DNA of 64,000 bases from Ignavibacteriales bacterium (GCA_016707285.1 JADJIA010000009.1:62001-126000); one strand, 5' to 3'; shown: positions 17,393 through 27,607, counted from the first letter of the stretch. Notes: a model not told the origin generated them from the letters alone. Program-made: numbers and translations.

Positions 17393-18652
17393 TCAGTTAT
17401 CTTCCAAAATCTCGGACAACTTTTGTGCAATTACTTTCCGGTCAAATTGTTTGATAACTTCGGGATTGGTTTTAAAGGTATCCAGCTTATCAAAAAACTC
17501 AGATCCGTCTGAGCTGAAAGGGAACATCATTCCGGCACTGGATTGGTTTATTATCCCTGCAACCTCCGTGTTGTCGTCTCCAAAAGCGATAATCGGGATA
17601 CCCGTTCTGAGATATTCAAACAGTTTCCCTGGGAAATGTCGTTTTTCCATCGCACATACCAGGAGAAAATCGGCTTCTGCGAGAGTTTTAATCATATCAT
17701 CATAAGAGAGGAAGCCAAGAGAGGTTGTGTGTTCATCCAGTCCTGCCTCAGAAATTGATCTCTTTACTCCCGGACTCACTGTGCCCGTGAACCATAACCT
17801 GATATTTTCACCCGCATCAATCCTTTTTTTGATATGCCCCCACAACTTTACAGGATTCTGAAAATCGAAGATGTTTCCGGCATGGAGCAAAATCTTCGCC
17901 TCTCCCCGGGATTTTAATCTCTTAAAGTTGACAAATTTCTCATCGTCAAATCCCCAATGCAGAACATGTCCTTTATCCTTCAGGAAGGGATAACTTTTAA
18001 CATAATCGGCAAGAGATGTTTCGGTTACAAAAATTGAAGCACGGCTTTTCTTCAAAATCCTCTTTTCAAAAAAGGCATCCAGCATTATTGTTAATTTGCT
18101 TCTGGTTTGCCCTTTGTAATAAGCAATATTCAACCAGGGGTCTATAAATACAGGATAAAACGGAATTTTTGCATTTTTTGCAATCTTTGCTGCAGCAAGG
18201 TGAACAGAGTGGGGTGGCCCTATCGAAACTACCGAATCAAATTTTTCATCCAATAAAAGTTTATTCCCTGCACTGACCGCAAAAGGATACCATCCAATTC
18301 TTGCATCGGGAATAAAAAGATTCATCCTTATCCAGAGAGATATTGCATGCGTGAGACTTTTGTTCTCTTTGGATATCGTTTCAGATGCCACAAGTTGGAC
18401 ATCTTTTCCCTTCCCGGTGAATATTTTATAAAACTCAAACGGTTCAATAGATTTGGTTTTTATAACTTTAAGGTCCGGAGCGATTTCACTCATCATCGAA
18501 TCATCTTTTTGCATAAAAGATTCATCTTCTACTGTAAGAACTGCCGGCTGCCAGCCAAATTCCGGCAGGTACTTTATCATCTTAAGGGGCCAATGAAGAG
18601 AAGCTTTCCCTGAAGGAGGCCAGTAATAGGTTAAAAAAAGTACCTTTTTCAC
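17393..18652 (-). CDS. glycosyltransferase (GT4-like, GT-B fold)
   Basis: A 419-residue cytoplasmic or membrane-associated glycosyltransferase. The N-terminal half starts KKVLFLTYYWPPSGKASLHWPLKMIKYL, the GT4 acceptor-domain signature. The C-terminal half carries LLHAGNIFD, LWFTGTVSPG, LGFLSYDDM and the donor-binding PGKLFEYLRTGIPIIAFG with the conserved Glu. Such enzymes move sugars from nucleotide donors to lipid, LPS or exopolysaccharide acceptors. The start overlaps the stop of the upstream methyltransferase by four bases. The acceptor is unknown. Confidence 0.85.
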   Translation of the reverse strand: MKKVLFLTYYWPPSGKASLHWPLKMIKYLPEFGWQPAVLTVEDESFMQKDDSMMSEIAPDLKVIKTKSIEPFEFYKIFTGKGKDVQLVASETISKENKSLTHAISLWIRMNLFIPDARIGWYPFAVSAGNKLLLDEKFDSVVSIGPPHSVHLAAAKIAKNAKIPFYPVFIDPWLNIAYYKGQTRSKLTIMLDAFFEKRILKKSRASIFVTETSLADYVKSYPFLKDKGHVLHWGFDDEKFVNFKRLKSRGEAKILLHAGNIFDFQNPVKLWGHIKKRIDAGENIRLWFTGTVSPGVKRSISEAGLDEHTTSLGFLSYDDMIKTLAEADFLLVCAMEKRHFPGKLFEYLRTGIPIIAFGDDNTEVAGIINQSSAGMMFPFSSDGSEFFDKLDTFKTNPEVIKQFDRKVIAQKLSEILEDN

Positions 18653-19248
18653 CGTTTTTTGCCAGCAAAATTAATTACATCAGCAAGTCCAATATGACCG
18701 GAACCTTCATTTAGATTTATTGATTCTTTAGCAAAAATCTCAAAATCAAGATCGATAAAATCCTCAACTATCTGTTCGAGGGAAAAAAGCAGATTTATAT
18801 CCTTTGGTCCGCCTGATGTTTTACCAAGCTGGGTTTTATCATAGGCTGTGAAAATCAACTTCCCCCCTTTTTTGAGCGATTTGACTACACTTTTATGTAA
18901 TTCTTCCCTCATTTCCTGTGGCAAATGCACAAATGCAAGACCAACGGCATCATATTTCTCTTCACCATATTCAAAAGAAAAGAGATCGGCAACCTGATAA
19001 TCAATTTTAACACCCGATTCTTCAGCAAACTTGTCAGCCTTCTTTTTTCCTTCTTCACTCCAGTCGAGACAGGTTACATCCCATCCCAACTTTGCAGCAT
19101 AAACGGCATTTCTCCCCTCCCCCTCTGCAGGAAGCAACAATTTTCCGGGTTCAAGTTTATCAATCTCTTCTTTAAAAAAAGCATTTGGTTCTTTCCCGTA
19201 ATAATAGTCCCGTGAGGCATATTTTTCATTCCACTGATTATTCAACAC
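18649..19248 (-). CDS. class I SAM-dependent methyltransferase (TehB-like)
   Basis: 199 residues. Motif I is LLLPAEGEGRNAVYAAKLGWDVTCLDWS (acidic end of strand 2 in LDWS), followed by VADLFSFEYGEEKYDAVGLAFVHLP and the post-motif FTAYDK. The N-terminal NQWNEKYASRDYYYGKEPNAFF is typical of TehB-like small-molecule methyltransferases (thiopurine or tellurite type). The substrate is not known. It overlaps the glycosyltransferase gene by four bases, suggesting it could methylate a sugar or glycan product. Confidence 0.82.
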   Translation of the reverse strand: MLNNQWNEKYASRDYYYGKEPNAFFKEEIDKLEPGKLLLPAEGEGRNAVYAAKLGWDVTCLDWSEEGKKKADKFAEESGVKIDYQVADLFSFEYGEEKYDAVGLAFVHLPQEMREELHKSVVKSLKKGGKLIFTAYDKTQLGKTSGGPKDINLLFSLEQIVEDFIDLDFEIFAKESINLNEGSGHIGLADVINFAGKKR

Positions 19249-19262
19249 AAACTCCTTTTATT

Positions 19263-19545
19263 TAATGCAATAATGCAGTAATCCAATAATGCAATAATTT
19301 TTGATAGTTCCACGGATTTCACGGATTTAACACAGATTCTCACGGATAAATTTATAAATCTCCCTCCGACAAGTCGGAGTTAAAATCTGTGTGCTCTGTG
19401 GTTTATCCCCCACTCACATCATAATCGTTCTAATCCTCCCCTCGCCTTATAGGAGAGGGGTCGGGGGTGAGGTCCCTTCGCGTCCTTTGCGGTTAATCCT
19501 TGCTACATCTTCCGTGACTCTGTGACTTCGTGACTCTGTGACTTA
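19263..19545. repeat. composite intergenic repeat block (four repeat types) ending in a stop codon
   Basis: This 283-base stretch has no gene. In order it contains the TAATGCAGTAATCC type (19263-19300); reverse-complement copies of the ATCCGTG type (about 19307-19350); the inverted copy of the CTCACCCCCGACCCCTCTCC element (about 19435-19475); and four GTGACTYN octamers (19514-19545). The last octamer, GTGACTTA, ends with the TAA complement that is the stop codon of the BNR-propeller gene. Confidence 0.8.
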
Positions 19546-22500
19546 TCTAATCTTCAGCTCCGGAAGCCTCCCGGGAATAACATGTCCGCCAAGTTTTTCG
19601 AGGGCGGATTCAAGTTGAACCACATCGGTCTCGGAAATTCTTTTAATTTCGTTATAAACAGGCGGAAATTCTTCTAAAAGCACATTATATGCAGTTAATT
19701 CATTTTTTGTCAATTTTGAAGTTGACCTCCAATGAGTATAAAGCAGGGTGTTAAGCCTTTCGGAAAGAGTAACCTGTGAAGGCGGATTCTCTTCAGTGCT
19801 TGGGAAATTTGATCTTCTTTCAAATTTAAGAAGAAGTTGATCCAATTGATCAAGAATTTTATCTGCTGAAACCATTAATTCAAATCCCGCACCAGGAACT
19901 AAAAGCGCTGATTGTTTCAGACTTGTCACTTTTTTGATGAGCTCGTCCAGGAATACACGGGTTCCTCTAAAAGTTCTTGCCAGCTCCCCTGCCTTTTTTT
20001 GGAAGTTTACAAGCTCGGCACGATCTTCAATCGGGAGTGTAGTGTTTCTTAAAGCAATGGCATTAAATTCAATCGTTTTACCCAATGGTTTAATTCCATC
20101 TCGTGTAACCATCGACATGGCAACTTTATACTTACCCGGCATTACAAGTGAACTGCTCTGCTGTCTCATTGCTGCATTAAATTTGTCGGCTTTCAGAGTT
20201 GTGATGCTCTGGTATCTGAGATCCCAGTTTATTCTCTGTACTCCCTTTCCGGCAGTTTTTGTCAGCTTTTTAACCTCATTTCCCGATTCATCAGAAATAG
20301 AGAAGATCAGATACGGAGCCACTTCCCTGTTTTCAACATTAAGAGCAGAATCTGAAGGAATTGGTATCGGTTTTCCGTCAACAAAAAGTTTTGATTCCAT
20401 CTCTTTTCTGATTTCTTTTAGAGTTTTGGGCACTTCTTTTATGTAATATGTAAGATCCACACCAAAATCAGGATTGGGAGCCTTAAAGTAGGTTGTTCCC
20501 GTTCCATATCTTCCGGGAGATTCCATATACATCAAGCCGTCGCGGGTATCAAATAAAAATGCTTCCTGTTCCAACATTTCGTTTGTGATTTTCCTCAGTG
20601 GAGTATAGTTATCAAGAATGAAGAAGCCCCTTCCAAAAGTGGCGATAACGATATCACCCTCTCTTTTTTGGAGATGAATGTCACGAACAGGAATGTCGGG
20701 TAAACCATTTTGCAGTTTGATCCAGTTTTTACCGCCATCGATTGTGAAATAAAAACCAAACTCTGTCCCGACAAAAAGGAGATCAGGATTTTCAAAATCT
20801 TCGGCAATGCTCCAGACAGGTCCATTTTCAGGCAGGTTGGCAGAAATCGATTTCCATGTCCGCCCTTTGTCTTCACTTTTCATTACATAAGGTTTAAAAT
20901 CATCACTTTGGTGATTGTTAAACGACGCATAAACCACATTTTCATTAAATCGGGAGGGAAGGACATCGCTTACATAAGTATATTCGGGAACACCGGGGAA
21001 GTTTTTTGATGCGCGCCAGGTTTTAACATCTTCAGTCACCTGAATAAGCCCGTCATCGGTTCCTGCATATAAAAGATTCTCTTTTACCGGTGATTCTGCA
21101 AGAGAAACAATGGTTCCAAAAAGGGAAGTTGATTTGTCTTTTGAGACTGCATCCACACCCCAGAATTTATCCATCACAGGGAATGAGTTTCTGTCAACTC
21201 CTGTTGTAAGGTCGGGACTGATCACTGACCAATTATCACCGCGGTCATCAGTTCTAAAAACCATGTTGGCAGCTGTGTAAAGTCGGGTGTTTTTATGTGG
21301 GCTTATAAAAAGCGGGGTATCCCAATTCCATTTGTAGGTTTTTTCACCTTTTCCGGGTTCCGGTCTGATATCAATAGCCTCTGAACTCTTTTTATCATAT
21401 CTGACCATTCCGGCATACTGAGATTCTGCATAAACAATATCAGGATTTTCAGGGTCAACAGCCGACCAAAATCCATCACCACCATTGGTAATAAACCAAT
21501 CGGAATTAACAATTCCATCATCACTTAGGGTTCTTGATGGTCCTCCCATGCTGCTGTTATCTTGTGTCCCACCATAAACATTATAAAACGGCGATGCATT
21601 ATCGGCAAAAACACGATAAAACTGAGTGACAGGGAGATTTTCTTTAAAATCCCATGATTTCCCACTGTCGAACGATTCGTAGATACCACCATCACCGCCA
21701 ATCAAAAGATGTTCTGTGTTGGCAGGATTAATCCAGAGTGCGTGATCATCCACATGACGATCTGAAACTCCAAGATTTACCCAGGTTTTCCCTGCGTCTG
21801 TTGTCACTTTTGAAACCACTTCCATCGAATAAACTTTGTTTACATCCTTTGGATCACAAAATATCTCATTAAAATATTGTCCTGATGAAGCATAATCGCT
21901 CATCTTTTCCCAGGTAGCGCCTCTGTTGGTGCTTCTGTAAAATCCACTGTGGCCCTCAGCCGCTTCAAGGATAATATAGAGAACATCAGGATTTACAGGG
22001 GAGATATCAATTCCCATTCCACCAAGATGAACTGAAGGAAGTCCCTTCATTATCTTTTCCCAGGTTTCACCACCATCTTCAGATTTATAGACGGCAGTTT
22101 CCGGTCCACCACCAATTTTTGTATAAATATGTCTTCTTCTTTGTTCAGAAGTGGCATACATTACATCGGGATTTCTTGGGTCAAAAAGGAGATTGTTTAC
22201 TCCGGTATGGATGCTGATATCGAGAACTTTTTTCCAGGTTTTACCACCGTCAACGGTTTTGTAAAGTCCACGGTCCCCACCGGGTCCCCATGCAGATCCT
22301 TCGGCAGCAACAAAAACGATATTGGAATTACGTGGATCAATTATGATATCACCAATCTGGCGCGACTCTTTTAATCCCATGTTTTTCCATGACTTGCCAC
22401 CATCAACAGATTTATAAACACCATTTCCATAACCCAATGCCCTTTGATGTGTATTTTCACCCGTGCCTGCCCACACCACAAATTTGTTGTTTGGATCCAT

Positions 22501-22812
22501 CGTGACACAACCCATGGAGTATGCACCATAATTGTCGAAGACCGGACTGAAAGTGGTCCCTGCATTTGTGGTTTTCCAGATATGTCCGCTTGAGACTGCT
22601 ACGAAATATTCACTAATGTTTTTTGGGTCAACTGCAAAATCAGAAATTCTGCCGGAGGTAAGTGCCGGTCCGATATTTCTCCACTTCAGACCGGAAAAGT
22701 TCTCCTTTTGGAGGGTACTTTTTTGATCTTTCTCTTCATTTTGTGCAGTGATTACCCCGGAAACGAGGACTGAAATTAGCATTAAACAGATCAATTTGAG
22801 GCGCATTGGCAT
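19543..22812 (-). CDS. large secreted BNR/sortilin-like beta-propeller protein
   Basis: Start set at ATG 22812, which opens with MPMRLKLICLMLISVLVSGVITAQ, a good signal peptide; the longer frame would bury it. The roughly 1,090-residue protein begins GLKWRNIGPALTSGRISDFAVDPKN and carries more than ten KSxDGGKTW Asp-box blades, forming one or two sortilin/VPS10-like propellers over about 40-780. The C-terminal ~300 residues (from about LRKITNEMLEQEAFLFD) form a separate domain with helical stretches and no sorting domain. Proteins with this layout are common in Bacteroidota and often labelled 'glycosyl hydrolase', but no catalytic motif is visible; binding or periplasmic chaperoning is equally possible. 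The stop codon is part of an octamer repeat. Confidence 0.78.
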   Translation of the reverse strand: MPMRLKLICLMLISVLVSGVITAQNEEKDQKSTLQKENFSGLKWRNIGPALTSGRISDFAVDPKNISEYFVAVSSGHIWKTTNAGTTFSPVFDNYGAYSMGCVTMDPNNKFVVWAGTGENTHQRALGYGNGVYKSVDGGKSWKNMGLKESRQIGDIIIDPRNSNIVFVAAEGSAWGPGGDRGLYKTVDGGKTWKKVLDISIHTGVNNLLFDPRNPDVMYATSEQRRRHIYTKIGGGPETAVYKSEDGGETWEKIMKGLPSVHLGGMGIDISPVNPDVLYIILEAAEGHSGFYRSTNRGATWEKMSDYASSGQYFNEIFCDPKDVNKVYSMEVVSKVTTDAGKTWVNLGVSDRHVDDHALWINPANTEHLLIGGDGGIYESFDSGKSWDFKENLPVTQFYRVFADNASPFYNVYGGTQDNSSMGGPSRTLSDDGIVNSDWFITNGGDGFWSAVDPENPDIVYAESQYAGMVRYDKKSSEAIDIRPEPGKGEKTYKWNWDTPLFISPHKNTRLYTAANMVFRTDDRGDNWSVISPDLTTGVDRNSFPVMDKFWGVDAVSKDKSTSLFGTIVSLAESPVKENLLYAGTDDGLIQVTEDVKTWRASKNFPGVPEYTYVSDVLPSRFNENVVYASFNNHQSDDFKPYVMKSEDKGRTWKSISANLPENGPVWSIAEDFENPDLLFVGTEFGFYFTIDGGKNWIKLQNGLPDIPVRDIHLQKREGDIVIATFGRGFFILDNYTPLRKITNEMLEQEAFLFDTRDGLMYMESPGRYGTGTTYFKAPNPDFGVDLTYYIKEVPKTLKEIRKEMESKLFVDGKPIPIPSDSALNVENREVAPYLIFSISDESGNEVKKLTKTAGKGVQRINWDLRYQSITTLKADKFNAAMRQQSSSLVMPGKYKVAMSMVTRDGIKPLGKTIEFNAIALRNTTLPIEDRAELVNFQKKAGELARTFRGTRVFLDELIKKVTSLKQSALLVPGAGFELMVSADKILDQLDQLLLKFERRSNFPSTEENPPSQVTLSERLNTLLYTHWRSTSKLTKNELTAYNVLLEEFPPVYNEIKRISETDVVQLESALEKLGGHVIPGRLPELKIR

Positions 22813-22871
22813 TATCTCTTTGTATGTGACTAAAAGGAAATTTTGGAAACCTAAAAATAAACAAGATTTAG

Positions 22872-22929
22872 ATAATGCAGTAATCCAATAATCCAAATAA
22901 TTCAATAATGCGAAATCTAATAATCCAAA
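22872..22929. repeat. AT-rich intergenic repeat, TAATGCAGTAATCC type (copy 3)
   Basis: ATAATGCAGTAATCCAATAATCC and shortened variants, related to 8840-8895 and 19263-19300. It lies upstream of the BNR-propeller gene in the divergent region 22813-23101, where I see no clear promoter or further element. Confidence 0.65.
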
Positions 22930-23101
22930 GTTAAAGCAATTTGATTAAATCGTTAAATTCTCATATATTGGGTGTTGCATCAAAAAAAAATAATTTCACG
23001 ACAACAAATCAAGTAATCTCAAATGAGTTGTAGCAAAAACCTTTCAGGCTTGTTTGCATGAAAGTGATAGTCGATCCCCGTTATTATCAAAGTGTACTCA
23101 A

Positions 23102-25657
23102 ATGAAGAGCCTCTTTTTTCTTCTTTTTCTGATTACACCACTGATTTCGCAGGGTATTGATGCGACTAAACTTGGTGGTCTTTATTTTTCAGGAAGTTTT
23201 CAAAAACCGGGACCCGACGGCTCCAAAATTCCCCTCCCCTATAACAAACAATCAAGATTACATATCACCAAAGATGGAGAACTTACACCATCGAAGAGTT
23301 GGAGCCTCTCATTTTCTTTCTGTTTAAGAGATAACAGAACCGATGGAGAACTTTTTGTAACAAAATCCAAATCCTATTCATTATCGTTGTTTTATTCACG
23401 CAACGAGTCAGCTAAAAACGCCTCTTTCACTCTTTATATTAATGGTAAAAAATCCTCCGTCTCGTTTTTAATGGACAGAAACAACATTTATGACGGAAAC
23501 TGGTTTGATGTCAAATTAACGGTTGACGGAGAATCCGGGATTGCCCGTGTTTTGTTTCAGGGCATATCAAAAGAAGTGAAACGGAGTGAATTAAAAACCT
23601 CCGGTGGACTGGATATCAATTTTGGGAAGCAACTACCTGTAAAAAAATGTCTTGCGATGATCATCAAGAATCTGCAGCTTAAGATCGACGGAAAACTGAG
23701 TCATAAATGGCTTTTTACCGAAATGACGGGCAACACTGCCTACGACTCAGAGGGCTCTCTTGATCTTGAAACAGAAAATTGTGACTGGCTGATTAATAAA
23801 CACTTTTTTTGGGAACCCGTTGCCATTGGCGCAGAGGTTGGAAACTCTGAATATTCAAAAAAACCACTAACCCCTGAACATTTGGTTATCACTACTGACA
23901 AGGTAACCACCTACAATCTCCGTAAAAAGTTATATACTACAATAATTTTTGAACCAATGCCGGGGAGAAATGTCAGTACTCCTTCAACTTCCGTAAGGGA
24001 CACATTTGTAGCTTTTCAAAACGGCTACCCCGATGAACCGGGTATCTTAAATATCAGAACAGGTGAATGGCTAAAAACAAATATAAAAAACACTCCTGAT
24101 GGTCATTATTATGGAGCTACAACCCTTCTCAACCCCCTGTCTCTTGATGTATATCTGTTTGGCGGTTATGGATGGTACACTTTTAAAAACAACCTGTTGA
24201 AGTTTAATAATACAACTCAAAAATGGGATACTTGCCAAACCACGGGTGAAAAACCAATCCCCTGTTATTTAACTGCAATTTTTACAGGGGCAAATCCAAC
24301 TGATTATTTTATATTTGGTGGAATGGGTGTGGCATCAGGCAGGCAGGAGGACACTCAACATCCTGTCTGGACATTACACAAGCTCGATCTGAAAGATTTG
24401 AATTGGAAAAAAGTTTGGCAGTGGAAATCATATAAAAACATTATCAGCTATTATACCGCTGCCTGGTCAAACAACAACATGAACGAGTTATATGCAATAG
24501 CCCTGAATTTTGGGATCAATACTAATTCCACTGTTCAGCGGTTGGCTCTCCTGAGTTTGAGCGATAGCAATATAACATTTGTTGGTAACACACTGCCAAG
24601 ACCCAGAAAAGGACTGGCTCCTTATCCACTTTATGTCGATAATGAAACCGGAATTGTTTATTTTATAGATAGTGAGCTACATCAAAAAGACTCTACCCCC
24701 GTGGTTTTTGCAGCCAGAACACCCATTCTCTCTGAATCTGAATATACAAGACTGCTCGAAAATACTTATCCTGCAAAAATTGCCAGACTGAAGGATATGT
24801 TAAAGTATTCAATGCTCTTTTTTGCGGCGATTGTTCTACCGGTCGGATTTGTGATTCTGTTTAAGAAAAAACGCAAAAAAAAGATGTTGGAGGCTACACA
24901 AAAACTTATATCTGCCCCATACAGTGTAAAATCAAACTATATCACACTTTTTGGTGGACTGACAATTATCGACAAAAACGGGACATTAGTAAAAGACGGT
25001 TTTACACCAAAATTGATCGAACTTTTTTCATTAATTCTGCTTTATTCATCTCATGGTAAGACGAGAGGGATTTCATTTGCCCAACTTGACAACCTTTTAT
25101 GGTTTGATCTGCCTCCCGAAAATTTAAAAAACAACAGGAATGTGGCTTTTTCACGACTTCGGGCAATTATTAAGAGCGACAGTGGCATAAGTTTGATCAC
25201 CGAACAGGATTCCGTGCGAATTAAACTGCCTCCCGGCATGACAAATGAGCCGGAGTTGTTTTATAACCTGACATTAAAACACCCTGATCCTTTAAATATT
25301 CGGAAGACGAGTAAATTTTTCACAATTATCTCCCGTGGTGTTTTCCTCCAGGGCATCAGATCCGAATGGGCACATGAAGCAAGAGAAGAAGTAACCTCAA
25401 AAATAATTAAAATCACTCTCGAGTTGATGGCTTTTTATTGCGAACATGGTGAGTATCATAAATGTCTCGATGCGGCTGACGCCATCTCTATTCACGCACT
25501 TTTATCTGAAGAAGTTCTGCGTTTCAAAATCACTGCCCTTATTAGACTGAACAGAAATGAGGAGGCTTCCGGAGCATTTAAAATCTTTTGTGCAGAGTAT
25601 AAACTGCGTTACAAAGAAGAATATGGCTATGACTTTGAAGAATTTTTAGGCTTGTAA
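23102..25657 (+). CDS. membrane-tethered SARP/OmpR-like regulator with LamG-like and kelch-like sensor domains
   Basis: Start set at ATG 23102, which begins a signal peptide (MKSLFFLLFLITPLISQG); an upstream TTG would mask it. In the 851-residue product, residues about 20-235 resemble a LamG/concanavalin sandwich (SWSLSFSFCLR, GNWFDVKLTVDGE, NLQLKIDGKLSHKWLF). About 280-530 is a kelch-like propeller (DVYLFGGYGWYTF, DYFIFGGMG). One transmembrane helix at 570-588 is followed by a KKKRKKK stop-transfer. The cytoplasmic part has a winged-helix domain at about 611-711 with LKNNRNVAFSRLR, then a TPR-like bacterial activator domain. The topology is a one-component receptor with outside sensor and inside DNA-binding domain, the reverse of ToxR. 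Ligand and targets are unknown. A paralogue starts three bases after its stop. Confidence 0.75.
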   Translation: MKSLFFLLFLITPLISQGIDATKLGGLYFSGSFQKPGPDGSKIPLPYNKQSRLHITKDGELTPSKSWSLSFSFCLRDNRTDGELFVTKSKSYSLSLFYSRNESAKNASFTLYINGKKSSVSFLMDRNNIYDGNWFDVKLTVDGESGIARVLFQGISKEVKRSELKTSGGLDINFGKQLPVKKCLAMIIKNLQLKIDGKLSHKWLFTEMTGNTAYDSEGSLDLETENCDWLINKHFFWEPVAIGAEVGNSEYSKKPLTPEHLVITTDKVTTYNLRKKLYTTIIFEPMPGRNVSTPSTSVRDTFVAFQNGYPDEPGILNIRTGEWLKTNIKNTPDGHYYGATTLLNPLSLDVYLFGGYGWYTFKNNLLKFNNTTQKWDTCQTTGEKPIPCYLTAIFTGANPTDYFIFGGMGVASGRQEDTQHPVWTLHKLDLKDLNWKKVWQWKSYKNIISYYTAAWSNNNMNELYAIALNFGINTNSTVQRLALLSLSDSNITFVGNTLPRPRKGLAPYPLYVDNETGIVYFIDSELHQKDSTPVVFAARTPILSESEYTRLLENTYPAKIARLKDMLKYSMLFFAAIVLPVGFVILFKKKRKKKMLEATQKLISAPYSVKSNYITLFGGLTIIDKNGTLVKDGFTPKLIELFSLILLYSSHGKTRGISFAQLDNLLWFDLPPENLKNNRNVAFSRLRAIIKSDSGISLITEQDSVRIKLPPGMTNEPELFYNLTLKHPDPLNIRKTSKFFTIISRGVFLQGIRSEWAHEAREEVTSKIIKITLELMAFYCEHGEYHKCLDAADAISIHALLSEEVLRFKITALIRLNRNEEASGAFKIFCAEYKLRYKEEYGYDFEEFLGL

Positions 25658-25660
25658 ACC

Positions 25661-27607
25661 ATGCCATATCGATTTATTACAACTTTTTTGTTCGTCCTGC
25701 TTCTAATTTCCTCATCCGGCTACTCTCAATCCGCTACCGGAGCCGAATTTACAGGACTAAAATTTAGCGGAAATTATAAAATTGAGGCAGGTGATACCGG
25801 AATTGTTAAAATTTATCATAAAGGGTCAAAAACAAAGTTCGAGGCAGGTGGAACCAAGGGGATAGACCTTGGAGATGTTTACAGCCTTGGTTTTAAATTT
25901 TGTGTTTACCTCAACAAACATTTTGCGAGCATATTTGAGATTGAAAACAGTAAATACTCCATTCGTCTCAGATATATGTATCATCCCGATTCTAACATGG
26001 TACACTTACAACTTCGTATAAACGGAAAACATAATATCATTAGTTTTGCCCGACCTCTGAATGATTTTAAGGAAGGAAACTGGTACGACCTAAAACTTGA
26101 TGTGGATGAGATCAAACAAAAGATTGTCCTCACCCTGAATGGTTCGCGAAAACAGGCTGTGAATAAATACATTGCCACCGAGGGACCCTCGGTAATTCGT
26201 TTTGGTCAAATGTTACCCGATGGCGATTGCCTCGCAATGATTATAAAAGACCTCGCAATTTACAAAAACGGGAAACTGAATCACCTCTGGAAGTTTAATG
26301 AAGCAGGGGGGAACATTGCTTTTGATAGTGAGGGGAAACTCGATGTTGAAGTTGTTGCTCCCGACTGGGTGCTGGAATCTCACTTTAAATGGCGAGTCGC
26401 TCAACTCCCTTCGGTTTCAGGGTTAAAAAATGTAATGCCATTTTACAGACTCGTTACTAACAGCAGAAAGGCGGTTCTGGAAGAAAAGGGAACAGGCAAA
26501 GTTATTGGTGATTTGTTGCCGGTGGAAGGCGACAGCATCGATTTTGTGGCTTCATGGCTCGATACAAGCACATCAAAACTCTATACCCTGGTTGCAGTGA
26601 CCAACAAAGACAGATGTGTGATCCACCCCTTCTCAATTGTTTTGCCTGTTGTATCCGAAAAGACTTTTGCAAAACTTGGTGCTGTTCCACCCTCAATTTT
26701 TACAAGAACTCCGGGAACAATAATCGTTTATTCTGCATTATTTGTTCTCGCTTTAGCAATTCCTTCAACTGCATTTTTAATGATCCGGAAAAGAAGGCCT
26801 CAAAAGAGGAGAGCCGCTGAAGATGAAAAAGAAATTTATCACCATGGTGATATTCAGCCACGAGAGATTCAAAAGAACAGGATTCTTGTTTTTGGAGGAT
26901 TAAGATTGATCGACCCCGATGGGGTGGATATTCATGGTGATCTCTCCGGAAGATTACAAGATCTCCTTGCTGCTCTGTTGTTTTATTCAGCGACTGACGA
27001 TAACGGAGCTGTTCCACTCAGAAAACTTGAAAAAATTATCTGGTCTGACATCCCTAAAGAAAAATTAAAAAACAACAGGAATGTTGCATTTTCCAAATTG
27101 CGAAAACTCACCTCCAAAATGAACGGGATAACTTTTGAGTCAGACAGTGAAAATGTAGTAGTTAAAGTATCACCACAAATTATAAATGAGGCCGTTGAGT
27201 TTTTTAAACTCCTTAAACTTCTTTCTATCACAGCAAAAATTTCAGCCGATCAACTTGTTGAAAAATTCATCAATATAATCAAAGGTGGAATATTGTTACA
27301 AGGAATCACTTCAGACTGGATTGAAAAAGAGAGATTTGTGATTGCAAACGATATAATCGAGATTCTCCTCAGAAGATGTGAATATCTTTATCTCGAAGAA
27401 CAATATGAGAGATGTAATGAAACAGCCGGATTGATAAATATCTACGACCCTGCAAACGAAGCGGCATTCCGTTATAAACTTAAGTCCCTCTTCTATTTGG
27501 GCAGACACTCACTTGTTGAAGAAACATACAACTCTTACTGCCAGGAATATCAGTCCGTTTACGGACAATCATATCCCCACCATGTTCGTGTTCTCCTGAA
27601 GGACTAA
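25661..27607 (+). CDS. membrane-tethered SARP/OmpR-like regulator, paralogue lacking the kelch domain
   Basis: 648 residues: signal peptide (1-22, ending SGYSQ), LamG-like sandwich at about 28-240 sharing CLAMIIKDL...GKLNHLWKF with the upstream protein, then only ~110 residues before the transmembrane helix at 353-375 and an RKRRPQKRR stop-transfer. The cytoplasmic winged-helix domain at about 407-505 carries LKNNRNVAFSKLR, almost identical to the partner, followed by a helical TPR-like activator domain. The kelch propeller of the first protein is absent, so it came from a tandem duplication followed by domain loss or gain. Three bases separate the genes, so they are co-expressed and could form a heterodimer. 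Confidence 0.75.
   Translation: MPYRFITTFLFVLLLISSSGYSQSATGAEFTGLKFSGNYKIEAGDTGIVKIYHKGSKTKFEAGGTKGIDLGDVYSLGFKFCVYLNKHFASIFEIENSKYSIRLRYMYHPDSNMVHLQLRINGKHNIISFARPLNDFKEGNWYDLKLDVDEIKQKIVLTLNGSRKQAVNKYIATEGPSVIRFGQMLPDGDCLAMIIKDLAIYKNGKLNHLWKFNEAGGNIAFDSEGKLDVEVVAPDWVLESHFKWRVAQLPSVSGLKNVMPFYRLVTNSRKAVLEEKGTGKVIGDLLPVEGDSIDFVASWLDTSTSKLYTLVAVTNKDRCVIHPFSIVLPVVSEKTFAKLGAVPPSIFTRTPGTIIVYSALFVLALAIPSTAFLMIRKRRPQKRRAAEDEKEIYHHGDIQPREIQKNRILVFGGLRLIDPDGVDIHGDLSGRLQDLLAALLFYSATDDNGAVPLRKLEKIIWSDIPKEKLKNNRNVAFSKLRKLTSKMNGITFESDSENVVVKVSPQIINEAVEFFKLLKLLSITAKISADQLVEKFINIIKGGILLQGITSDWIEKERFVIANDIIEILLRRCEYLYLEEQYERCNETAGLINIYDPANEAAFRYKLKSLFYLGRHSLVEETYNSYCQEYQSVYGQSYPHHVRVLLKD

Noticed and set aside
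19934..20446. 170-codon plus-strand frame opposite the BNR-propeller gene
   Set aside because: Its composition is that of an antisense shadow; the minus-strand gene has clear Asp-box repeats.
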